34,185 nt of DNA from assembly GCA_020427005.1 (NCBI GenBank), contig JAGQOY010000061.1, positions 1-34,185 on the forward strand, read 5' to 3'. The number at the start of each line of letters is the position of its first letter. Position 1 is the first letter of the stretch. The notes below the pieces were generated by a model. That model searched no databases. It was not told where the DNA came from and saw only the letters and a list, made by a program, of their open reading frames with translations. The DNA comes from Planctomycetales bacterium. GTDB lineage: Bacteria > Planctomycetota > Planctomycetia > Pirellulales > Pirellulaceae. Positions 25,283-33,315 of this stretch are shown in pieces. The position numbers were made by a program, and so were the translations under genes.

Positions 25283-25705
25283 TCAAACGTCTGAACGAAT
25301 AAAGACGAATAACAACATCAATATCAACCAAGTTCCTACTAAAGCAGTGGTTGCGACATAGGGAAAGCTTTCGACGGGATTGAGTGTCACTGGCCCGGCC
25401 ATCATTCCCACGAATCCCCCTACCAGCACGCCACGCCATTTTCGCCATTGTCTGTGCCAGGCATAAAACCATCCAAACAGCCAACCAATTTGGGAGCCGA
25501 CCACGAAAGCTAAGGTCACGATTCCTACAGAAAGCGATTCGCGATCAATTATGGTCGGACGTATACAAGCTGCGAGAATCGCACAAATTGTGATCAAGTA
25601 GAATAGCCAGGCAAGCGAGAATCCAGTTCTCGGTGCATGACTTGTAGCGGTCGGCTCCTGATCAAACACTTTACCACGCTCCTGCAGGTAGTAAGTGACC
25701 GTCAC
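25283..25705 (-). CDS. Small four-helix membrane protein of the pseudopilin operon
   Basis: I do not recognise this 140-residue protein. After a polar N-terminus of about 27 residues it shows four hydrophobic segments (about 28-47, 56-78, 90-108 and 116-136), so it is an inner-membrane protein. It is the last gene of the minus-strand pseudopilin run, and its start overlaps the end of the DUF1559 gene by 35 bases. The start is GTG at 25705 with AGGA 7 bases upstream. A second GTG at 25669, one base after the DUF1559 stop and 9 bases after AGGAG, is equally plausible. Coupling to the prepilin gene suggests a role in its export or assembly, which is inference. Confidence 0.7.
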   Translation of the reverse strand: MTVTYYLQERGKVFDQEPTATSHAPRTGFSLAWLFYLITICAILAACIRPTIIDRESLSVGIVTLAFVVGSQIGWLFGWFYAWHRQWRKWRGVLVGGFVGMMAGPVTLNPVESFPYVATTALVGTWLILMLLFVFIRSDV

Positions 25706-27047
25706 TGCGATTTCCTAATCCTTGCTGGACACTTCGATCAATTGAATCCGAGATAAATCGAACCGCACCATCTGCCACTAGGAAGTTCACTCCCGTTGCA
25801 TGCTCGCTGCCAAAGCCTCCAACTTGGGTTCCGGGGTTGGGTACGAGTGGATTGATGGCTGGCAGAAGTGACGTAATCAACCAACGGCTAACTGGCAACT
25901 CCGACATAGGAAGTTCGTAGAATCTGTAGTCTTCTTCCTCCCAGACTGCATCGTTACCGTAGTAAGTGCCATACGACGTTTCCGAGCCGTACGGCGGATC
26001 GTAGCTGTCGTCTCCGTAGCCGTAATCTGAAAGGTCTTCAACGGTAGTTGAGTTTGAGAGTTCGTCCGCCATTTCGCTCGCATCTTTGCTGTCAATGGCC
26101 TCGATTTTGTCTTCGCCTACTTCGTTGGCAAGGGATGCGTCCGATAGTTCATCGCCGACTGACACTTGGCCTTGAGGGGCTATTCTACCTTCACCAGCAT
26201 AACCGGATGCTCCGTAACCAGCTCCAGAGTAACCACCGTAGCTGTCACCACCGTAATTGCCTTCGCCGCCATAGCCGCTTTCCCCGCCATACCCGTAACC
26301 GAAACCAGGTGGATTTTCCATGCCGCCCCCATAGGGTGTTGCGTTGAGGTGCACTCCCAGGTTGCGCAAGGAGGCTCGGGTTCCGCTGGACCAGCCCAAT
26401 TCTGTGTTATGCACTAATTTTTCTCCCGCCAACAGAGTCTGCCCCAGGCCGTCTGTAATGTCTTCATACCGAATGCGGCTGTTAAGGAATAGGAGTCCAT
26501 TGTTGTTTACGTCGATGGGGGTTTCACGGCTATCGTGCACACCTGCATAGTTCGATTGGAATTTATTGGTGTAATAACTACTGGGGCACAGCAAAATGTT
26601 GATCGAAGAGGCGCGCACAGGAAAATTCTCTTTCGCATAGATCGATCGGCTGTGATCCAATTTTCGATAGATCAATGACTGATCCAGCATGGGCAGTATT
26701 TGGAGTACCCAATTGTGATGGAATCCAACCGGTAGATGGACAATGGGGCCTGAGTCGTTGACCGTACCCGATGGGAGACTGCGATGGGCAGATACGTAAT
26801 TGTGAACGGCCATGCCCAGTTGCATCAAGTTGTTCGAACATTGGATTCTGCGAGCTGCCTCTCGCGCGGCTTGAACCGCGGGCAGCAACATACCGATAAG
26901 TATGCCAATGATGGCCAATACTACTAACAATTCAACCAAAGTGAATCCTACCGCAGGCGTCAATGCACCTCGATCGTGTGGCAGAAAAACTGGCTGGTGG
27001 TTATCGGAATTAAAAGGTCGACGCAAGTCATTGTTAGTCCTAGCCAT
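25671..27047 (-). CDS. DUF1559 prepilin-type protein with Gly/Tyr-rich and acidic insertion
   Basis: This 458-residue protein is of the planctomycete DUF1559 family. A 34-residue leader ends in the prepilin motif PAVG34-FTLVELLVVLAIIGILIGMLLPAVQAAREAARRIQC, so it should be cut after Gly34 and methylated on Phe, with Glu at +5. The family core follows (CSNNLMQLGMAVHNY, LLAGEK), and the C-terminal mark is SEHATGVNFLVADGAVRFISDSID. Between them sits an insertion: residues 239-287 are repeats of GYGGE and YGG type, and 297-376 are acidic with DYGYGDDSYD and SYGTYYGN. I chose the ATG at 27047, inside the end of the preceding gene; a frame open to 27200 is mostly that gene's sequence in another frame. 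It is probably a major surface pseudopilin made with the adjacent machinery. Confidence 0.9.
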   Translation of the reverse strand: MARTNNDLRRPFNSDNHQPVFLPHDRGALTPAVGFTLVELLVVLAIIGILIGMLLPAVQAAREAARRIQCSNNLMQLGMAVHNYVSAHRSLPSGTVNDSGPIVHLPVGFHHNWVLQILPMLDQSLIYRKLDHSRSIYAKENFPVRASSINILLCPSSYYTNKFQSNYAGVHDSRETPIDVNNNGLLFLNSRIRYEDITDGLGQTLLAGEKLVHNTELGWSSGTRASLRNLGVHLNATPYGGGMENPPGFGYGYGGESGYGGEGNYGGDSYGGYSGAGYGASGYAGEGRIAPQGQVSVGDELSDASLANEVGEDKIEAIDSKDASEMADELSNSTTVEDLSDYGYGDDSYDPPYGSETSYGTYYGNDAVWEEEDYRFYELPMSELPVSRWLITSLLPAINPLVPNPGTQVGGFGSEHATGVNFLVADGAVRFISDSIDRSVQQGLGNRSDGHLLPAGAW

Positions 27048-27507
27048 GATCTGTTCGCTCCGAAAAAAGTTCGCCTTCCCAGGAGGCAGACACTGGAATT
27101 GAGTTGTCCAGCGGAGTGCCTTGAACGGTAACGGGAATTTTCGCATGAATTCTATAAAAAACACTTCTGGCTGAATTTGACAATTCTTCTTTCGAGCCAA
27201 CGAATTCTATTTCAATTAATCCATGATCTTCACCTACCGCAATAACAGTTCGTACTGGAACTTCCTCAGCTGATGATTTCTCGTGAGAACGTAAGGCAAT
27301 CATCAGTTTACCAAGTTCAATTAACTCCTTGGCTTGCTTTATCTTGGCCGCTCGATGTGAAGATTCTCGCATCAAGTGTAACAAGCGGTAGGCTTGATGC
27401 GTACTGAGAGTGACAACCACCAAAACTATTAGCGCTACCATCACCGTGGAACCACGGCGCCGTCTGCTGGAATAAGCCTTGATGAAATGTCGCTGTTTAC
27501 TGAGCAT
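27040..27507 (-). CDS. Minor pseudopilin-like protein (GspK/PilX-like)
   Basis: This 155-residue protein has a basic leader (SSRRRRG) followed by the hydrophobic helix STVMVALIVLVVVTLSTHQAYRLL, the layout of a prepilin-like protein cut after Gly19. It lacks the usual Glu at +5, as some GspK-type minor pseudopilins do. The remaining 110 residues are a small soluble domain with no other motif I recognise. The start overlaps the preceding gene by 11 bases (ATGCTCAGTAA), and its stop overlaps the DUF1559 start by 8 bases, so translation is coupled. The likely role is a tip or adaptor subunit of a short pilus-like fibre. The assignment rests on position and N-terminus, not on clear sequence similarity. 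Confidence 0.72.
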   Translation of the reverse strand: MLSKQRHFIKAYSSRRRRGSTVMVALIVLVVVTLSTHQAYRLLHLMRESSHRAAKIKQAKELIELGKLMIALRSHEKSSAEEVPVRTVIAVGEDHGLIEIEFVGSKEELSNSARSVFYRIHAKIPVTVQGTPLDNSIPVSASWEGELFSERTDHG

Positions 27508-28030
27508 TTGGAAGCTCCTCCAGGGAGTCTACACTGATGCGAGACACAATTTCCAGTGGCAGAATGGCAGGTTGTGAGTTGCTAGAGAATTGCAGTTGAA
27601 ATCTTATCAAGGGGAATTGGCCGCTACGATCAAGCTCGTAATCGATGCGTTCTAAAGGCAAAAGCCATACCTGTTTGCCTATTTCGCGTTCGTTGCCATC
27701 GAGCAAACTCCGCTGCACACTCGATTTCAGAACGCGATACTCGATTTGAGATCCGTGATCTTGGACAAGAACTAAGGAGTCTATCCCCTGTATTCCAATC
27801 GCACGTTGAGAGTCCATTCGCAACTGTTCGACGAGCATTTGCAATTGCTGGCTCAATTGAAAGGCAGTCAGTGTGTCAGATTGGGTTTTCATGGACCACT
27901 GCAAAACAATCGCACAGAGGGAAATTAGAATGGACATGCCGGCTAACACGGCAGCCATGTCAAGAAGACCGAATCCCGATCGCAAGCTATAAACAGTGGG
28001 ACTTTTCCGCAAAGAGTCTCTTTTATTCAT
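27497..28030 (-). CDS. Pseudopilin-like protein (GspJ/PilW-like)
   Basis: This 177-residue protein has a prepilin-type N-terminus: LRSG21-FGLLDMAAVLAGMSILISLCAIVLQ, with Gly at -1, Phe at +1 and Asp in place of Glu at +5. A long amphipathic helix follows (LTAFQLSQQLQMLVEQLRMDSQRA), then a beta-rich domain (SQIEYRVLKSSVQRSLLD, QVWLLPLERIDYELD), which is the general shape of GspJ/PilW. Its start overlaps the stop of the preceding gene (ATGA) and its end overlaps the next gene by 11 bases. It probably forms part of the pseudopilus tip with its neighbours. Confidence 0.75.
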   Translation of the reverse strand: MNKRDSLRKSPTVYSLRSGFGLLDMAAVLAGMSILISLCAIVLQWSMKTQSDTLTAFQLSQQLQMLVEQLRMDSQRAIGIQGIDSLVLVQDHGSQIEYRVLKSSVQRSLLDGNEREIGKQVWLLPLERIDYELDRSGQFPLIRFQLQFSSNSQPAILPLEIVSRISVDSLEELPNAQ

Positions 28031-28431
28031 CGGTCAGCCATCCAAAAGGTCAATGTTTTGGGAGTAACATCTTGATGCGATAGGCGGCAGTGAAAACTGA
28101 GAGTAATTTCAAGTGCCGAAAGAGGGTGCTCAATCTTCTTTACCGACGCCGAAAGCCGGGGAGCTTCGACGCGCTGGCTCAGATCCTGGGGAATAGGCCA
28201 CTCGGCTACCAAATCTGAGGACACTTTCTCAGGAGGTTGACAGGCCAATTCTTCACGAACATTTTCTAACCAAAAATCGATTCGTTGTGCAACGTCGCGT
28301 TGGTCAAGTCCATTACGGATGTGATGCACGAACTGGCCCAAGCTAGATGCAACCAGCCCCAAAATGAGAATAGCGATTACGATTTCGAAGCTGGTATTCG
28401 CAGCGCGAGTTTGCGATTGGTGTAAAGTCAT
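28027..28431 (-). CDS. Pseudopilin-like protein (GspI/PilV-like)
   Basis: This 134-residue protein begins MTLHQSQTRAANTSFEIVIAI and continues LILGLVASSLGQ. Aligned with G-FTLIE, Glu sits at +5 but the residue before the cleavage site is Ala instead of Gly and +1 is Asn, so processing may be atypical. A charged helix (DQRDVAQRIDFWLENVREELACQ) and a small beta-rich domain follow, as in GspI. The ATG at 28431 stands one base after the stop of the GspF-like gene, which supports it over the in-frame ATG at 28488, which would overlap that gene. Its end overlaps the GspJ-like gene by four bases. Confidence 0.75.
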   Translation of the reverse strand: MTLHQSQTRAANTSFEIVIAILILGLVASSLGQFVHHIRNGLDQRDVAQRIDFWLENVREELACQPPEKVSSDLVAEWPIPQDLSQRVEAPRLSASVKKIEHPLSALEITLSFHCRLSHQDVTPKTLTFWMADR

Positions 28432-28432
28432 T

Positions 28433-29674
28433 TCAGATTTGGAAGAAAATGAATTCTTGGAAGAACCGAAAGGTAATGTATCCGACAAAACCGACGAGCG
28501 ATGCAGAAATCAATCCAAGCAGTATGACTGCTAGTTGTACGAACATTGATAGTCGGCGGATTGTCGCATTGACCCGTGCCAAGACAAACTGACGGACTGC
28601 CCATCTTAGACTGTCGGGACAATCGGCTGCGGACAGAAGTGCCGACTCGTTAGTTCGAGCAAGTCTTGTGGCTTCCAATGATTTTCCGAGAGGCAATCCC
28701 TGCTTGAGCTTTTCTGCCAAAGCTTCAAATCGGTTGGCAACATAGTTCACGGGTGTCACGCGAGCAGTATTCTTGCAGGCTTCGACAAGGTCGTCCGATC
28801 TGCTCATGCAGTAATCCCAGGCAATAAATCCAAGCGCTCGATAGTAGTCATGAAAAAGATAGCGCAGCGGAGTTCGTTGAATTAGGGATGGAAACAGCCA
28901 TAGAAATACACTGATCTGCGGAAGAACCGCACACAACAGGAAAAAGGCAAGTACCGATAGTCGCCCTAGAATGGAGAATCGTTGCAATTGCCATGTCGCC
29001 CAAATTCCCTGGGGCAGATAAACGTCATCCGACATCTCGGCATACGTGCTAAACATAAAGGTCATCACCAGTAATACAAGGATGAGAATTACCAGCAGAA
29101 GCGTTAATGCAAGCTGTAGCCGGATCACGACACTGTCGACTTCCCGTTGAATTCGCGACGGATCAATCATGTCAGGCAATCTGTTTGTTGCATCCCACTT
29201 CCAATCACGTGTTCGCAAGGTTAGCTTTTCAAGATTTGAGCTTGCGATGCCCAATTTCTCGGCCGCGATGGCCCACGATGTTCCATGTTCGACCCCCTGA
29301 ATCAGGTGCAGAGAAAGTCGACGTAGAGATCCACGATTCATTTTTACAAAATTCTTTGCCAAAGCCAGTCTGTCGCTATCCGAATCAACCATCATCAGAC
29401 TTTGCAAAAGTAACTGTCGTTTGCACTTCCCATTTCGTATCTTGAGCACCACATAAGCGGCTGCCAAGACAGCTAGCCACGCGTAACTGATCCAAGAAGT
29501 CTTTATGACAGCACCCAGCAGCGACATGAAGATCATGGTCGCGGAGGCGATATACATGGCGTCTCGCAGAATTCCTATGTGGCGTTCATCTTGGCGGCCC
29601 TCTCCAATTCGCAACCCTATCCAAAGAGTGACCCCAAGCGGAAACAAGAAAACTAGATTGTGAGGAGAGAGCAT
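28433..29674 (-). CDS. GspF/PilC-like inner-membrane platform protein, second copy
   Basis: In this 413-residue protein two or three hydrophobic segments at the N-terminus (about 5-20, 43-56, 62-78) precede a cytoplasmic helical region with LSLHLIQGVEHGTSWAIAAEKLGI. Two membrane helices follow (about 188-208 and 238-262), then a second helical region with the GspF-like phrase ALAEKLKQGLPLGKSLEATRL and a final membrane helix (about 378-400). GspF/PilC proteins form the inner-membrane platform that the ATPase turns during pseudopilus assembly. Similarity is recognisable but divergent, and the N-terminal membrane segments are unusual. It follows the other GspF-like gene by 52 bases and is directly followed by the GspI-like gene. 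Confidence 0.75.
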   Translation of the reverse strand: MLSPHNLVFLFPLGVTLWIGLRIGEGRQDERHIGILRDAMYIASATMIFMSLLGAVIKTSWISYAWLAVLAAAYVVLKIRNGKCKRQLLLQSLMMVDSDSDRLALAKNFVKMNRGSLRRLSLHLIQGVEHGTSWAIAAEKLGIASSNLEKLTLRTRDWKWDATNRLPDMIDPSRIQREVDSVVIRLQLALTLLLVILILVLLVMTFMFSTYAEMSDDVYLPQGIWATWQLQRFSILGRLSVLAFFLLCAVLPQISVFLWLFPSLIQRTPLRYLFHDYYRALGFIAWDYCMSRSDDLVEACKNTARVTPVNYVANRFEALAEKLKQGLPLGKSLEATRLARTNESALLSAADCPDSLRWAVRQFVLARVNATIRRLSMFVQLAVILLGLISASLVGFVGYITFRFFQEFIFFQI

Positions 29675-29726
29675 AGCTCATCAATTCTTGAGCATAGAGG
29701 ATACGTGAATGACGCTACTGGAGTTA

Positions 29727-30746
29727 TCAATACACAACTGGCGTTAACAGATCAATCAGCTGGATCATGAATGTGAGTACAGCAAAGTAACTGCCAATCG
29801 ATGCCCAAATAACGGTCGCCACCAAGACAAGTGTTACAAATGGGAGTAATGAGACCAACATGGCGATCCGGGATTTGGAAAGATCGAGCAAGACTAGTGA
29901 GGTTTGATATAGTTGGTCCGGGGAATGAGAATTATCTAAACTCAGTAGCATCGGCGCACATATACTATCTGCCAAAGTGGAATGGCATAGCGCTTGGCCA
30001 AGCAGCATACCGTTGGCAATTCGTTGTTCGAGCTTTCTCGCTACCGGCATCAACTGCCCTCCAGTGTAACTCTTAGTAAGAAACTGAGTTGCCGAAGTAC
30101 CTTCGCAGCCTTCGTTGGCCAGCAACGACATACGACCAAGCAAATTGTAGAGCTGCAGCCAGCGCAGTGGACGACCGATCAACGGAACGCCGCCTACGAC
30201 AGCCAATACTGCCCAGCGAGGTGCGATGAGCACCAGCAGAAGTATTGCCACCGCCAGCCAAGCGAGAATTCCTAGGCAGCCAATCATAATAGCAAGTTGC
30301 TCGTCGACCATGGATTGAGCCCTCAAATTGCTTTGTAGCCATGAACCACCAAACTCATCAAACTCGGTGGTCAACAAACCTAACATGGATGTTAGTGCGC
30401 CATTTAAAAACGCTGAAATCACTAGAGCCGCAATCAGCAAGCATGCCGGGTACAGCAGGCACAGCAGAAAGCGGTTTCGCACTTGGCGGCACGCATACTC
30501 CTGACGAAAGGCGTTCAATAAGAACTGTGCAGGATCATTCAGGACAAGTGACTGCCGAAACAAGGCGGCGGTTTCAATTGGCAGTACTTGGAGCTGGGAC
30601 GAAATGGCAGACTCTAAACATCCGCCCTGTTGGAGGTTGAGGGCGATTTGGCGGATTCCAGCCTTGGCCTTTCGTGGTGCGTATTGCTTGGCTAGCTCCA
30701 GTTTAAGGCCATCCGTTACGGCTGTGCGTGGGTTAGAATTGGACAT
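29727..30746 (-). CDS. GspF/PilC-like inner-membrane platform protein, first copy
   Basis: In this 339-residue protein a soluble N-terminal helical domain (GIRQIALNLQQGGCLESAI, ETAALFRQSLVLNDP) leads to a membrane segment (about 97-118), a pair of segments (about 150-195) and the second F-type domain LQLYNLLGRMSLLANEGCEGTSATQFL, with RIANGMLLGQALCHSTL. A last membrane helix lies near 295-325. This is the T2SS F / PilC pattern. I chose the ATG at 30746; an extension to 30881 would cover most of the region shared with the divergent ATPase gene. It is the first gene of the minus-strand pseudopilin run, and having two different F-like genes in a row is unusual. Confidence 0.78.
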   Translation of the reverse strand: MSNSNPRTAVTDGLKLELAKQYAPRKAKAGIRQIALNLQQGGCLESAISSQLQVLPIETAALFRQSLVLNDPAQFLLNAFRQEYACRQVRNRFLLCLLYPACLLIAALVISAFLNGALTSMLGLLTTEFDEFGGSWLQSNLRAQSMVDEQLAIMIGCLGILAWLAVAILLLVLIAPRWAVLAVVGGVPLIGRPLRWLQLYNLLGRMSLLANEGCEGTSATQFLTKSYTGGQLMPVARKLEQRIANGMLLGQALCHSTLADSICAPMLLSLDNSHSPDQLYQTSLVLLDLSKSRIAMLVSLLPFVTLVLVATVIWASIGSYFAVLTFMIQLIDLLTPVVY

Positions 30747-30889
30747 AGTCCCACAACCAGGATCTGTTAATGCGGTTTGCAGAAAAGAGAGTAACAAGCG
30801 CCCAACCACACATTGTTTTAGATCATTGCACAGTCTCTCAGCAATAGCCCAATTGAAACTTTGTGTTGCTTTTCTCTCCACTCCTGCAA

Positions 30890-32008
30890 ATGAAATACAA
30901 CATTGGAGCCAACTTAAAAGTGTCGCCCAATCAAAAATCTGGCGAAAAGGTCAACGTATGTACGAGGATCTCAGCCGAAGCTTCGAGAATTGGCCTGGAA
31001 ATGTCTCCTGAAAGCGAAGCCTATGCAACGCTAGCAGTCGACAGGATTCTAAAGTTGGCGGTTGACAACTCCGCGAGCGATATCCATTTGGAGAGACACC
31101 CTCAGGGCATCTCGATACGCATGCGCATCGGCGGTCGGTTGATAGATTACGGCACGATTGTTGATGGATCCAAGACCTTTGTGCTTGCCAGAATTAAGGC
31201 TCTGGCAAGCCTGGTGACATATCGCGTAGACAAACCTCAAGAAGGTCGTATGGTATTTCCTAATGGGATCGAAGCACGCGTGAGCACGTTGCCAACCTTA
31301 CACGGAGAGCGGGCAGTCATACGGGTAGCAGCTAGACAAACGGTGGAATATTTTCCGTCTCAACTCGGATTGCCGAACTTCGCTATCGAGGCACTCATGT
31401 CAGGTCTTGAGTTGTCGTCAGGAGTAATTCTTTTTACCGGAGTTGCCGGAGCAGGCAAGACAACTTGTGCTTATGCGTCGCTGCGTTGGCTTGTCCAATC
31501 AGTTTCGCCGGCTAGAAGCATTGTCAGTCTAGAGGACCCCATCGAGGCTGAGATTCGAGGCGTATCGCAATCGCAAATTTCTACAGCCACAGGTTACTGT
31601 TGGTCCGATGGCTTAAAGGCCATCTTGCGGCAAGATGCTGAGGTATTGTTGATAGGCGAAATCCGTGACGCTGAAACTGCCAAGTTGGTTTTTCAAGCCG
31701 CCATGACTGGACAATTGGTGATCAGCACTATGCATGCGCGTACCGTTTCTGATGCATTGAGACGGTTGTTGGATATGCAAGTCCCAGTACACCATTTGTA
31801 TAGCTGCCTCGAGTTTTTGTGCTGCCAAAAGTTAGACCCTGTTGTGGCAACAGATTCGGTGGCTGCGGCAGAGCCACGAAGACTTAGAGTTGAGCTATTG
31901 CCTCGCATCGAGTCCGAGCTTGCGCAAGCGATCATGGCGGGGGCTGGGTCGCGAGAAATTGAATTAGCAGCGCGAATGCTCGGCATGACATCCTGGGATG
32001 TGCAGTAA
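30890..32008 (+). CDS. GspE/PilT-like secretion ATPase
   Basis: This roughly 372-residue hexameric-type ATPase powers pseudopilus assembly or retraction. After SASDIHLERHPQGISIRMRIGG and the arginine-containing RVDKPQEGRM come Walker A GVAGAGKTT (about 184-192), the Asp box SLEDPIEAEI, Walker B VLLIGEIRDAETA and the His box ISTMHARTVSDALRRL. It lacks the long N-terminal domain of GspE and shows no CxxC...CxxC zinc module, so its length is close to PilT. The start is uncertain: ATG 30890 gives an unconserved 40-residue lead, while ATG 31001 lies nearer to the conserved region. It is divergent from the F-like gene across about 143 bases and is likely the motor of that cluster. Confidence 0.88.
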   Translation: MKYNIGANLKVSPNQKSGEKVNVCTRISAEASRIGLEMSPESEAYATLAVDRILKLAVDNSASDIHLERHPQGISIRMRIGGRLIDYGTIVDGSKTFVLARIKALASLVTYRVDKPQEGRMVFPNGIEARVSTLPTLHGERAVIRVAARQTVEYFPSQLGLPNFAIEALMSGLELSSGVILFTGVAGAGKTTCAYASLRWLVQSVSPARSIVSLEDPIEAEIRGVSQSQISTATGYCWSDGLKAILRQDAEVLLIGEIRDAETAKLVFQAAMTGQLVISTMHARTVSDALRRLLDMQVPVHHLYSCLEFLCCQKLDPVVATDSVAAAEPRRLRVELLPRIESELAQAIMAGAGSREIELAARMLGMTSWDVQ

Positions 32009-32082
32009 GCTGGATGTTGCTTGAGAACCATCTAATTGCCCCGCATCCGTGCATTCAGCCAATGTTATTTTTCAACCAAGGT

Positions 32083-33315
32083 TTATGCACCAAACTGGTT
32101 GCTTCTCGGTGGGAGCTGCTCGCTGGGCGTAGAAGGGTCAGGCTGCAACTTGACCAGTTTTGGGCGGCGGGCTCTACGAGCCCGCTCAGGGACCATTTCT
32201 CGCATGGCGTCAAGTCTGCCAAAACATAACAGACGATCATTGGGTTCCAATAGCCGCGTACCCTTGGGATTGGGTATAACTGTCGTCCCACGGTTAAGTG
32301 TTAGCACATTGATATCACGATCCCGGATGCCTGACTCGTCGATGGACTTGCCAACATATTCACTCCCCTCTCGCACAAAGATCTCAGCAACTCCGTACCC
32401 TCGGCTAACGGTCAGTCGTTGGCGAACATCAACTTCGGGAAAGTTTACTTGTGCAGCGATGTAGTCCACGATTGCTCCCGCAACGTCTAATCGCGTGGCG
32501 GATTCAATTCCCTCTAGTCCAGGCGACGAATTGACCTCCATGATTTTGGGCCCGTCCTGGCTTTCTAGCATATCAACACCGGCAATTCGCAGGCCCATTA
32601 TTTGGGCAGCTCGCACAGCTGTCTCGCGAAAATACTCATCGAGCTCGACAGGTTCAGTTATGCCTCCTCGATGTACATTGCTGCGAAATTCGGCTCCACA
32701 CGCGACCCGACGCATCGCAGCCACCACCTGATCTCCGACCACAAATGCCCGAATGTCCTTGCCTTTGCTTTCGGAAACAAATTTCTGGACCAGGACGTTT
32801 TGCTTGGCACATTGAAGAGTCTCGATAATTGCTTCGGCGACGTGAATCGAATCCGCCAAAATTACACCTACGCCCTGAGTGCCTTCAAGCAACTTGATAA
32901 TTACCGGTGCGCCACCAACTCGTTTAATGGCTGGTACCACATCAGCTCGATCTCGAACAAAAGTAGTCTCAGGCATGCCCAGCTGATGGCGACTTAAGAT
33001 CTGCAAAGCTCGCAACTTGTCTCGCGAGTTCATTATTCCGTTGGATGAGTTGGCCGAAAAAATGTCCATTTGCTCGAACTGGCGCACGACGGCAGTACCG
33101 AAGTACGTTATGGAAGCTCCGATGCGTGGCAAGATGGCATCGTAGTGGCTAAGATGTCTACCATGGTAATAAAGGTCCGGTTCTCCCTGGGCAACATCAA
33201 TCGCAAATCGCAAAGTGTTCAGCACACGCACTTTATGTCCGCGACCAACTGCCGCCTCCACCAAGCGGCGCGTGCTATAACAACGGGGGCTACATGAAAT
33301 AATACCTAATTTCAT
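32083..33315 (-). CDS. rimK: RimK-family ATP-grasp ligase with C-terminal TrkA-C-like domain
   Basis: RimK adds glutamate residues to the C-terminus of ribosomal protein S6 using ATP. Residues about 1-290 of 410 follow RimK closely: ILPRIGASITYFGTAVVRQFE, NSRDKLRALQILSRHQLGMP, ATP-binding VIIKLLEGTQGVGV (138-151), VSESKGKDIRAFVVGD, RSNVHRGG, AAQIMGLRIAGVDML and the metal site IMEVNSSPGLEGIE. Residues about 297-376 resemble a TrkA-C (RCK_C) domain: VAEIFVREGSEYVGKSIDESGI, NVLTLNRGTTVIPNP and LEPNDRLLCFG. Such domains often bind small ligands. A basic, Pro-rich tail ends the protein. E. coli RimK lacks the extra domain. I chose ATG 33315 over TTG 33330. It converges on the ATPase gene. Confidence 0.9.
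   Translation of the reverse strand: MKLGIISCSPRCYSTRRLVEAAVGRGHKVRVLNTLRFAIDVAQGEPDLYYHGRHLSHYDAILPRIGASITYFGTAVVRQFEQMDIFSANSSNGIMNSRDKLRALQILSRHQLGMPETTFVRDRADVVPAIKRVGGAPVIIKLLEGTQGVGVILADSIHVAEAIIETLQCAKQNVLVQKFVSESKGKDIRAFVVGDQVVAAMRRVACGAEFRSNVHRGGITEPVELDEYFRETAVRAAQIMGLRIAGVDMLESQDGPKIMEVNSSPGLEGIESATRLDVAGAIVDYIAAQVNFPEVDVRQRLTVSRGYGVAEIFVREGSEYVGKSIDESGIRDRDINVLTLNRGTTVIPNPKGTRLLEPNDRLLCFGRLDAMREMVPERARRARRPKLVKLQPDPSTPSEQLPPRSNQFGA

Noticed and set aside
30604..31011. Plus-strand open frame of 135 codons before the secretion ATPase.
   Set aside because: It overlaps the start of the F-like gene on the other strand and the ATPase start in another frame, and shows no family feature.
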